Shown here piece by piece: positions 12,047-24,000 of a stretch of DNA of 64,000 bases. Source of the DNA: Cyanoderma ruficeps (Eukaryota > Chordata > Aves > Passeriformes > Timaliidae); assembly GCA_008694505.1 (NCBI GenBank), contig VZDJ01005178.1:126807-190806 (forward strand), given 5' to 3'. The position numbers were made by a program, and so were the translations under genes. Positions within the stretch are counted from its first letter, which is position 1. Each line of letters starts with the position of its first letter. The notes beneath the pieces are model-generated. The model saw only the letters and a list, made by a program, of their open reading frames with translations, was not told where the DNA came from and did no database searches.

Positions 12047-15000
12047 GTAGTACTAGTAGTAGTAGTAGGAACTGTACAGATATTAAAATCCAGTGTTTTT
12101 CAGTAAATACATCTTTGCACTGAGCTCCCTAAGAAGAGCTACATCAATGACAAAATAATGAAGTTGCACCAAGAATTTGCACCAAATTAAGGCTGGCAGA
12201 AAACTTTTCACCACCTGACCCAAAAATGAATGTTTTGCAAATGCAGCAAACGGGATTTCTCTGGAAATCTCTGATCCATGGAAGCTCTCACAGAACAGGA
12301 GCTTTGTTTGTCCCAGCAGGAGGGGACACGGAGGAACTGGAGCTCACAATTCCAGGGAATTGCCCAAAGCAGGTATTGGGAGTTTCCTCTGCTCCACAGT
12401 GCTTGTGGAAAGGCAGGGAACCATTCTGGTCCCCACAGGGGTAACCCAGGTTTGGATCCAGCTGGAGCTGATGGAGCTGCAGGAATTCTGGAGTCCCCCC
12501 AAAGTCAGGCCTGTGCCCAGCCCATGTGCAGGGGGAGGTTTAACACACACAGCGTGGGGCTGGGGCTGCTGGACCTTCCCTGGGGGAGCCAGGACAGTCC
12601 CTCAGCCCTCAGGGATCCATTCCAAAGGCAGCTGGACACACAGGAACCCAAAAACCCTGCAAGGCTGGGAACTGACAGAGGGTTTGGTGCAGGGAAGACA
12701 CAAAGAGAGTTGAAGCCCAACGTGGAGATGATCAAATGACTGACATGGAATTTAGATGGAAAGGACCATTATGAACAGTAAGAAATATCACAGAAGCATT
12801 TGAGATACAAATGAGCAGTGTGAGGAGGATGAGGAACAGAGGGATGAGGAGCAATCCAAGGGCACTGCAAAGAACACAGGAATCAACTCCAGCAGGAGCT
12901 CCCTCAGGATCTGCCAGCAGGGACAGGGCAGCCAGCCTGGAGCTGAGTTATAAATGGGCTTAGAACCTGGATCTGGGATTAGCACACAAGTTCATGGAGT
13001 CATGGAATGGTTTGGGTTGGGAAAGACCTCAAAGCCCGCCCAGTGCCCCCCCTGCCCTGGCAGGGACACCTCCCACTGTCCCAGGCTGCTCCAAGCCCCA
13101 GTGTCCAACCTGGCCTTGGGCACTGCCAGGGATCCAGGGGCAGCCACAGCTGCTCTGGGCACCCTGTGCCAGGGCCTGCCCACCCTGCCAGGGAACAATT
13201 CCTGCCCCACATCCCATCCAGCCCTGCCCTTTCCAGCAGCCCAACAACTCCCTGGCTTTGCCTTCACCCAGCACTGACTCTGCACTTGATTTTTCTCTGC
13301 TTAAACCTTCCACTCTCCTGCCAGCACCTGCTGCATTTCATTAGAAATTCCTCCTCCTTCCTCTCCAAAACCTGGAGAGGGACTCGGGACAAGTCCCAAG
13401 CAGCCAGGACAAGGGGGAATGGCTCCCACTGCTCTGCTGAGCAATCCAGCAGGAAGTTTACATTCACTTTTGAGCAAGCAGATTTTTATTCTCTAGCTAC
13501 ATGTTATTTAGTGATTGACACGCTAGAATGATTAGAGGATGAATTCTTTTATTACAGTTACATTATTTATTGTGTGCATTTATTCCAGTTGTTTTATAAT
13601 GGTTTTCATCAGTGCAAACTGCTCCGAGACGACCAAGAGCAAACATACTCTGTTTTCAGGGAAAAGGTTTTGTTGCCATTGAATTGAACACTTAAGAACA
13701 GAGAGAAGGTGCTGTCACAATATTTCACTCACCAGGTTTCTTCCCTAAGCTTCCTGTTTTCCCAGCTGCTCCTGGAGCCTTGAAATGGAGAACAAAATGC
13801 AAGTTTAGCACTCAGGTTTCTTCCTCCAGTACATGAAAATGATTCACAAAGCTTCACCCAACACACTCAACAAGCACGGCAGTCAAAACTCACATGGAAA
13901 TTCTGTTCTTACAGAAATCCTTAATATTTTAGATGGCAATAAACATCTGGGAATAAATACCAAGCATGAAGTGGATGACTTGTAAATGCAGAAGTGCAGA
14001 CTTTTATTCCCCTTCATGGGCTGCAAATACCAAAGTAGATCCCATTTCTAATCCCAAAGTAGATCCCATCTGTAATCTCAAAGTATAACCCATTTGTAAT
14101 TCCAAAGGAGATCCCATTTGTAATCCCAAAGTAGATCCCATTTGTAATCCCAAAGTATAACCCATTTGTAATCTCAAAGTATAATCCATTTGTAATCCCA
14201 AAGTAGATCCCATTTGTAATCCCAAAGTAGATCCCATTTGTAATTCCAAAGTATAACCTATTTGTAATCCCAAAGTAGATCCTATTTGTAATCCTAAAGT
14301 AGATCCCATTTGTAACTACAAATCCAAATGGGAATTCTGTGGAGGCGAGCTGAAACAACACAAGTTTTCATCCCTCCAAAGAGCTGGATTGCAAACATTG
14401 CTGAGAAACTGCCTGCACCAAGACAGGGTGAGGTGAGGGATGGACATCAGCATCCAAGGGATTGGGAAGCAAAGCCTTTGAACAGCCACAAGAAATCCAG
14501 CAGAACCTGACATCAGTCCAGTTCCTGCCCCTAAATAATTCCTGCAGTTTCCTCCAAGACCACTGACAGTTCCCTGTCCTGCAGTAACGAGGTCTGAGGT
14601 GGATAAAGCAACTTAAATCTAAACTGTACTGTGGCCAGGAATGTTGGGGAGCCATAAATGTCCTCTTGCCTTCAACACTTCCACCTCTCTCAACTCCCCT
14701 TTCTTCACTTCCAGGATCCTCCTTACAAACGTGGAGCCAACCTCAAATGACCTGAAGGTTTCCACAGAATCCTAAATCCTCTGTGGAAGAGTTTCCTGCT
14801 CCATATTCTCCCTATCAACTGGTGCTTTGAAAACTTGGGGATTCTAGCAGAAATCAAACTGAGGAGTAACTAAAGAACAGCTCAGTGGCTGAGAGAAAAG
14901 GGCCATGCAATCTCTGTGTTGGTTTTGAGTCACCTAAAAATGGATTATCAGATACCTCTTCAGCTTGCCCTGATGTCCCAGTGCTCCTTCCCTGTCACTG

Positions 15001-18000
15001 TCAGATTATTACAGTTACACCCCACAGGAGCAGCAAATCTTCCTCTCCTCCCTGCGTCCCTCTGACTGTCCCCACATCCTCCCCCTGCCCTGCACCCCTG
15101 GGACTGGTCACAGGGCAGGGAGCCAGGAGAGCCCCTCAGGGGATCAGGGACAAAGCCCAGGGCAGCTCTGGGGACGGGGGAGATGGCCTCAACACAGCGG
15201 GGGATGAACCAAAGGACTGACAGGGTGATCCCAGGAATTCCTTCTGCCCTGGGAACTGCTTCTGGCAGGGGAACACTCTCTGTTCCCCTCAGGAAAGAAC
15301 AAGTGCCTGGACCTTCAGAGAGCCCCCTCCTGCAAACATCCCTTGGCCAGCATCCATGCTGCTGGATTACAAGCACATGGACAGACCAAACAGGCTGGGA
15401 CACCATTTTTACTGTGAAACAGAGAGCTGATTTTAAAATAAAAACTCCAAAACCACCTTGACCAGACTGAGTCTGAGCTGTCTTTGAGGATTCTCTGAAT
15501 CCTCGGTGCAAAAGCAGAAGGAGCACAAGGAAAAGTCCTACAGCACTTCAATAAATAAATGAATTAATAAATAACACATTTAGGTCCCTGTTTTTGGCCC
15601 ACTGAGGAGATGGAACAGCATTTATTTTTCTTTCTGCTGAGAGAAAACACAGCAGGAAGGACAGAGCCTGTTCTGTCTCCCCTGCACACCTGGACACTCA
15701 CTGAACACCTGAGGGCATTTTGTGACAAGTGATGGAGGCTCCTGAGCCAGCAGAGCAGGATTTGCTTTGTCAATTTAATAAACCCCAGCAAGGACTTGCC
15801 AATCGTGTTGTACAGCAGGACCCTTCAAATCCCAACTTGATCCATTCAGGGATTATTTTCTGAAGCCCTGTGCAAGCTTTTATAATCAGATGTCTTGAGA
15901 TTGTTGTGTTTCCAAGCCTCTCCTGAGCTCCATCCCCACACAAAGGGAATTCTCAGCAGTGTCCAGAATAAAACCCTGCATCCATCCACCTCCCCCTAAG
16001 GAAAACCCTCAGAATGGGCCATTGTGCCATTGCTCCTCTGAAGAACAAAGATTTTCCCACTTTTTTAATAAACTGAAGCTTGAAGGAACATGGAATGGTT
16101 TATTTTAGCACCCTGAGGTGAATGGGCACAGCCTGGCACAGAAGAACAAATTAAAAAAAAATTCTTCTGCTGTAGAAACCACAGAGATTTTGAGGCATTT
16201 CTAGAACCTCTGCCCTCGCTGCTGAAAGATCACCCTTGCTTTTCTTTGGGCCTGTCAACAGTGCAGAACACATGAAATTATTTCCCTTTTCAGACCATTT
16301 TCCAGGCCCAGGCAGCTGTCCAAGCACAGCAGCACATCTGAGGACTGGGAAATCCTCTGCAAAAACCGGCTCTGGGAGCAGGCTGGAGAGCAAAACCCAG
16401 TTACCCACTTGAAGCCAGACCCGTGTCCTGCAGGCACAGGATAAAAACAACATTCCAGGGGCAGGGGCTCCAGCAGCTCTCTGCTTTTTCCTCCCTCTCT
16501 CATCAAGATTTGAGCTGAAGGTGGGATTTTCACCAGCACAAAGGGCACTTGGAGCACTTTTGGGTGAAGTGCATTGAGCTTGTGCAGCCCCAGCCCAGCT
16601 GAGGTGACAGAAACACCAAACTGAGCTCTCTGAGAAAAGGAAACTCAGAATTGAACACCTGAGCTCTCCACAGGGATTTGCCAAGTGTCCCAAGCCCATC
16701 TCTCCAAGGACTGCAATACTGAACATCATTAATTAGAGGGTTTTTAATCCTGGCCCAGAGGATGTTGTTGGAATTTCCTGACACTGCAGAAATTTCCTCC
16801 TGAAAGGTTTCCTACAGCTGCAGATTTCACTCAGGTTTTATCCTCTGGCTTTTCCAGCAGCAGGAATAGTTTTAAGGAGTGATCAGCTCAGGCTCTGTGT
16901 TGCAGTCTTTCACTGAGTTTCTGTGCATTACCATCCAGATTCCCCCAAATCCACTGATTTTTATTTATTTACCTTTAACCCCCCATTATCCCAGAGATAT
17001 AAACCAGAATCTTTCTCATCAAGAGATCAGTCATGTACCCAACTCTGATTCCTAAACTAATTCCTACTGGGAGATAAATTATCCCCTCAATATAAATTAT
17101 CCTCCCATATGAATGAGAGAACATCTCTCTTCAGAATGCCTAAAAAGAAAGAAAGAAAAAAATAAAGAAAAAATAACCCAAACCCACACGTTTGATGGAA
17201 TTATTTCAAGATAAAAAGAGATGAAACAGAACCTCTATTATTCAGTCCAAAACTGTCAAATAAATACAGTAGTTAGCAAAGTTTTGGGGTAAAATTTATT
17301 TTCCTTGATTGCAAGAAACGGTGGGGAAAAATATAATAGATTGAAATATTACTGTGTAGAGTTTTGGGTTTTTTTTTTAAATAATGGCAGTAAGATACAG
17401 CTCAGACATTAAAAACTTACCAGGGCAACAAATCAATCATGGCTGTTCTGATCAGTGTCTACAGAACTGCCAAGTGTACTAATGAGGTTGGCATTATTTT
17501 AATGGATGAGTCCCAAAGTTATTTAGGACATTAAGTTGTAAAATGCAATTATTGTTGTGATTGTAATTATTTTTTTTCCTTCCCAGTCTCACTCGGTAAA
17601 CCTGCAATGTATTTTTATTTCCCCTACCATGCCCTGGCCTTGCAGCTACCACTACAACCCCAAAGAAAACATTTCTCTACCTCGGAATCTTTGAGTCTCA
17701 CATAATTAGATGGGAAAACTCCTGATTTATCACCCAGCGTTCCCGTCCACCAGTCACCATCTTTCTTTGTCACCAGGATCAGGTCACCTTGTTGGAAAGT
17801 GAGGTCCCCCTGCTCCGAGCTCTCGTAGGTGTACATGGCAATGTACTCTGCAAAAAGGGAAACACAGGACATGGAGAACCCCTGAGAAACCCCCAGGGAT
17901 CCTCTGCAAAACCTCACTCACACCAGGGCTAGGCACAAGGCAAATTTATTATTTATTGCTCATAGAAATGATGATATGTGATGAAGAAAATGGCATCTGT

Positions 18001-21000
18001 CAGGAGTGAATAGGATCTGTCAAAAGGCTGCCTCGGGGGGGGTTGTATGGAATTTGTTATTATAATTAAAATGTACATAAATTGTTCGTTTAGATATTAA
18101 ATATGTTTCCCAGTGGTTCCTGGTTTGTGCTGCTGAGTGGAATTTTCAGAGTTTGGGATGCAAAGTCCACACACCTTAAAAAATCACCTTCTGCACATGA
18201 GCTTTTCTACAACCATCTCAACAGAAGATGTTAAATTCCTGCTTTATTGTTTCTGAAAACCACAGCTTCTCTGGAGAGTTTAAACAAAAGTTGTGTTCCT
18301 TTTTAATACAAACACAACACCTGAGATATCCCAGGGCACAAAACTCTGTGTGCCCACAATTCCTCCACCTCAAACAGGAGGAAAACCAGACCAAGGGGAT
18401 CCTGAAGGTCCCTTCCAACCCCAACCAGCTGGGATTCCATGGAATATTTACTGAGCAAGAGCAGCTGTACTTTGAAATAACTGATTATCTCCCTTTTCTC
18501 TGCTGTTCCCTCCTTTTAGTTTCTGTGCTGCTCATGCCAGACACTAATTCAATGTAAAAGTCCCTAAAACTGGAATTGCAGGTATAAACTTCAGGTGTGC
18601 TGCAGGGATGATACACAAACGTTCACCTGGAACCTACATTTAGATCAATTGATTTCTTCTGCCTGTGATTTAATTAACCTGCAGCTGACTCTGCACTGGA
18701 TTAAGAGCTAATTAAGGGTTAAGGCAGCTCATGTGGGGACATTCTCCTGCAGCTGAAGGGTGACAAGAGCCAGGAATTGCCCATTTAAAACCCTTCAGGA
18801 AAATATCTGTGAATTGTGTGTCTGTGCCCCAGGCTCCACCTCTAACACAGAGCTGACCATAAGGATCCCAGAGTTCTCTAAGTGACTGTCACTGCCTTCA
18901 GCAAGAACTTTAATGAAACACTGGGAATGAGCTTTGGGGGAAATCAAAATATTTACCAATTCCTGACAGCAAGAGCTTTAATGAAACACTGGGAATGAGC
19001 TTTGGGGGAAATGAAAATATTTACCAATTCCTAAAACCATGGACAGAGGTGATTATTGGGCCCTCTGTGAAAACCCATTCTGGATCAGAAAATGCTACCA
19101 AAATAATGGCAAAAAAAAAAAAATCAGAAAAAGCACAAACTACAAAAGATATTTTTGTATCTTTTGTGATACGTGAAATTATTCCTTCTCCATACACAAC
19201 ATACATAAACTGTTACTCTGATAACACTAATTCTGAATTATTCCAGAGGCAAAGTGATTTTTCCTGGGATTTTAACAGCACTTGAAGGGCCCAGTCTGGT
19301 TCCTGATGTTGGCAAAATGTTCTTGTGTTCAGTGGCAGAGAAAGAGGCCGCCAGGGCCAGCCAGGACTCACCTTCCCCTGACATCGCTGCCTTGGCTGCT
19401 GGGGATGCTACTCTTTTCAGACTAGCAGGACTTTCTGAGGAACCAGAATCCATGCTTTAGAAGAAAATAATGGTTATTTAAGAAATTCAATCCCTTCAGA
19501 AAAAAATTATTATTATTATTATGATGTTTCAAACTGGAAAATGCACGTGCACCCCCAAGCAACTCCCTGGGTTTAAAAAGAAGAGACAGTAAATGTGCAA
19601 AATAAAGATTTGAATCCAGTGGCCTGTCATGGTCACATTTAAGCAACTGCCTTAAATACAGAATTTTCTGCATCTCCTCTTATTCCTCAGGAAAAAAAGT
19701 TATCTAAAATCATTCTCATTTGTATTCCTAATGCTAATGTTGCCTTCACATTACAAAAAAGGAGATTTTAAATGTTTAATGCTCCAAGAATAATGAGAAG
19801 TGATTTTAGATTTGAGGAATACCTTTTAATTTTGGGCAGAGAGGAGCTCTGACTTAGACAGCTGTACTTCAGAAAATCCAATACTCTCATTTTTAGTGGC
19901 AAGTCACATAAAATTAAGAAGGTTATTTAATCTTTTGTTGTTGAGGCAAGATCCAAGGAGAACTGAGGTCAATTCTCTTATTGCTGACACAAATTTTCAG
20001 GATTGGAAGTCAAAACCCTCCAGATAAAAAAAAAAGGGCCCTTTTACAGGGCAGAACTTTAAAATTCAAGCATGCAGCTCTTCCTAATTTCCTTCTACCC
20101 TAGTACAGAAATAAAGGACAGGAAAAGCCAACAAAATACCTGGTGGATTTCCTAATGGGGCCTGAAATGAGCTTGACATAGGATTTGGGAAACCAGCCCT
20201 TCTGTCCCTGCACCTCCCCAAACCACCACATGTCCTGCTGCTCCAGCACGGTGATCACGTCGTTCTTGTTGAAGTTCAGGTGGTTGTCTTTCTTTGCCCT
20301 CCAAGGATACAGGGCCTGGGCTTGAAGCCCTTCCACTTTTTCACCCTTCAGAAAGAAAGAGAGAGCAGTCAGTCCTGCTCCACCTTCAGCAAGAAAGCGT
20401 TTAAACAAAAGCTGTGTTCCTTTTCAACACAAACACAACACTTAAGGAATTATATCCTTAGGCTGCTGTGACAGCAACAAACACAGACTGTCTCTCAACT
20501 AAAGCATCAGTTAAACTTCCCAAGTAATCCCAGAAATGTTTACAGTCCTCCTGCAGTTTTTGTCTGTTTACACATCATCAATGCAATGCAAGATTAAATT
20601 AATTACTTTTACTTAAGATGCACATGTAGTAAAGCCTCGTGAAGCTGCCTGCAGGACTTACAGTCCATTTTATAGAAAATGATGCTTTGCTGCACATGGT
20701 TCATGGCACATTCCAGTTTCTTTTTGCTCTGGGGTAGATATTCAGCATTTCCCAGAACACATGAGCTCCCAAGAACAGTTTGTTGCTCCACTGAGGAAAA
20801 GGAAATGCCTGAACAGAGGGACAGAATCCAGCAGGGAAGCTTTGCCATTGCTATTGCACTCAACCCACCTGGGAGTGAAGGTGTCATGGGAGGCAAGAGA
20901 GCCCCGAGGAAGTGACCCAAACTTGGGTCACCAAAATCTAAAAAAGCCATCCCAGCCCAGCAAACCAGAAACTGCTGGGTGTTAAATCCTGCCCCAGATG

Positions 21001-24000
21001 CTGCCAGTGGATCAAAGATCCATAGAATGGCCTGGGTTGGGAAAGAACTTAAATCCCACCCAGTGCCACCCCTGCCATGGCAGGGACACCTCCCACTGTC
21101 CCCAAATGTCCAACCTGGCCTTGGGCACTGCCAGGGATCCAGGGGCAGCCACAGCTGCTCTGGGCACCCTGTGCCAGGGCCTGCCCACCCTGCCAGGGAA
21201 CAATTCCTGCCCCACATCCCATCCAGCCCTGCCCTCTGGCCCTGGGAAGCCATTCCCTGNCCTCCCAGCAGAGCTGCTCCATCCCTCTGCTCATCCTGGA
21301 GCCTCCTCTGGGCTCTCTCCAGCAGCTCCACGTCCTCCCTGTGCTGGGCCCCAGGGCTGGGGCAGCTCTGCAGGTGGGACCGTCCCTGTCACCCCTCCTG
21401 GAAGTGCTCACACCTATGTCAGGCGAGTGTTTTAATGCACAGAAAAGGTTCCCACTTTGCTCTCCAAGGCTTTGTGGTGGCTCAGAAGGTTTGGGTGAGG
21501 CCAGGAGCTCACCTGGCCCAGGACAGGGGAGGGGGACGAGCCTGTGACCGTGGCAGGGGTGAAGGCCGAGCGCTGCCGGAGCTGCCCCGCGCTGGGCACG
21601 GTCAGGGATGGCTGAGCTGCCCAGGCATCCCAGTTATCACTCTCTGCCTTCTCGCTGCTGTTTGCTGGCCAGCTGCAAACAAAAAGAAGAGAATGATGTG
21701 ATTCCCACTCTTTTTAACAACAGGAATTAAAAAAACCTCATGCACAACAAATGTTTCAACATTTCTACATTGATTTCTTTTCCATGAGTATCCACCAGCA
21801 CCTTAACTCCAGGTGCAGCAGGGCAACTGAACACTGCTTAACCACAGCTTTGCCTCCAAAGGCAACCCCCAAACTGAGCTCCTTGTCCTTGCCACTGCAG
21901 GACAGGTTTTTATTTCAATTCTTAGCTGGGTAACAACAAACAAATTCAAGCAGTGCAGGCTGCGTTATGCACGTGGAAAGAAATAAAAATAATGAATCAT
22001 TCTTTCCAAAACTGGTTTGAAATCTTCCCCCCTGCACATCACTGACCTCTCACATCCCTTTCCTTTAGACACAGAATCATGGAATGGTTTGGGTTTGGAC
22101 CTTAAAATCCATCCAGTGCCACCCCTGCCATGGCAGGGACACCTCCCACTGTCCCCAGTGTCCAACCTGGCCTTGGGCACTGCCAGGGATCCAGGAGCAG
22201 CCACAGCTGCTCTGGGCACCCTGTGCCAGGGCCTCCTATTGAGGTAGCTGTTTATAAATCTGGATTTCATGGCCAAAGGATAAGGAATTGCAGCTGATTA
22301 AAGTGCCCAGTGTTTTGAGTTAAGACATCCAGGGATGGGCAGGTGTTCAAATTCCATTGGCTTTACTAATGCTGTGATCAGGAATTAAATCACCTTTCCA
22401 CGTCATCTCTGTATTATACATAACAATTAGCAACTTGGAAGCCTTCAACAAGGCTTGGTGCTAACTAATGTAGGAAAAAGGGATCAGGAGGTTGCAGGAT
22501 CTGAAGGGGCTCCAGGAGAGCTGGAGAGGGATTGTTCATTAGGAAGAGTGGCAGGGCAAGGGGGAATGGGTTCCCACTGAAAGGGAGGAAATTCAAGTGG
22601 GAGATGAGGAGAGAATTGTTCCCTGGCAGGGTGGGCAGGCCCTGGCACAGGGTGCCCAGAGCAGCTGTGGCTGCCCCTGGATCCCTGGCAGTGCCCAAGG
22701 CCAGGTTGGACACTGGGGCTTGGAGCAGCCTGGGACAGTGGGAGGTGTCCCTGCCCTGGCAGGGGTGGCACTGGGTGGGCTTTAGGTCCCTGTGGGATTC
22801 TGTGATTCCAAGGGAAGTGACCACCCTGGGATTCCCCCCTTGCCCACACCCCCACTTGGGGCTGTCTCCTGTCCGTGCTGTGCCCAGGCTGTGAGGCAGC
22901 CTCAATCCCACAGGGCTGCAATTTAAACCGATTCCTACAGAAAGCACCTTGCACTTCACAGAAAGTATTTCTATTAGTTTGCACTCTGGCTCCTGTGCTC
23001 GGTGCCAGGGGCACTGAGGGGTTCAGCAGCACCCAAACCTACGTGGAGCTGAAGTCTGCCCAGTTGTTGGCTGCTGCAGGAGCCTCCGGAGGGGCAGGGG
23101 CTCCCAGGGGAGTGGAGGTTTCCTGCACAGACACTTTGGGAGCAGCAGAGGGCTCGGCCACGGGCTTGGCAGAGGCTGGAACTTCACTGTCCGGAATTTT
23201 CTCTGCATAGTTTGCAGGGAACCATCCAGTTTTCCCCTTCAGTTCTCCACCAAGCCACCCTGGCTCTCCTGTCTGGCTTTCATCCACCTGCAGACACAGC
23301 AAGTCAGAGAGTTAACAAATACACCCTGCAAATGTAAATTTTACTGAAAACAACCCATCTCCTCCACAGTAATGAACTTTTTGCAATGCAAGAGGGCTTG
23401 ATAATTGTTTCTTTTTTTTCCATACTGAAATCACAGAACCACGGAAGGGTTTGGGTCAGAAGGGACCCTAAACCTGTCCTGCTCCACCCCTGCCACGGCA
23501 GGGACACCTCCCACTGTCCCAGGCTGCTCCAAGCCCCAGTGTCCAACCTGGCCTTGGGCACTGCCAGGGATCCAGGGGCAGCCACAGCTAATCTGGGAAT
23601 TCTAGTCCAGGGCCTGCCCACCCTCACACAGAGGAAATTTTTCCTAAGATCTGATCTAAACCTGCCATTTTTCACCTTGAGGCCATTCCCTGTGTCCTGT
23701 CCCTGCAGGCCTTGGGAATTGTCTCTCTCCAGGTTTCCTGGGGCTCCTTCAGGCCCTGCAAGGCCACCCTGAGCTCAGCCCAAAGCTTCTCCTGTCCAGG
23801 CTGAACAATCCCAGCTGTGCCAGCCTTTCCTCCCAGCAGAGCTGCTCCATCCCTCTGCTCATCCTGGAGCCTCCTCTGGGCTCTCTCCAGCAGCTCCACG
23901 TCCTCCCTGTGCTGGGCCCCAGGGCTGGGGCAGCTCTGCAGGTGGGGCCTCACCTGAGGGGGCCCAGGGGCACAATCCCAATCCCTTTCCTGATCCCAAT

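Larger units (their letters stand above)
11742..13732 (-). other. ITSN1 intron 26
   Basis: 2.0 kb. Contains a TAA/TAG microsatellite (12011-12069) and a CR1 (12988-13250); the rest is unrecognised. Confidence 0.85.
17848..19371 (-). other. ITSN1 intron 24
   Basis: 1.5 kb. Holds a 48-nt element shared with intron 22 (18279-18326), a short CR1 3' end at 18375-18442 and a 68-bp direct duplication at 18900-19033. Confidence 0.8.
21673..23042 (-). other. ITSN1 intron 21
   Basis: 1.37 kb with two CR1 copies facing opposite ways (22068-22236 minus, 22480-22810 plus). Confidence 0.85.

Noticed and set aside
14004..14361. Periodic 101- and 115-codon proteins ([16 protein letters not shown] repeats)
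   Set aside because: Produced by a 24-bp minisatellite in intron 25.
20609..21331. 240-codon minus-strand open frame with an N
   Set aside because: Reads through a CR1 copy with an assembly joint; the 5' part matches no family.
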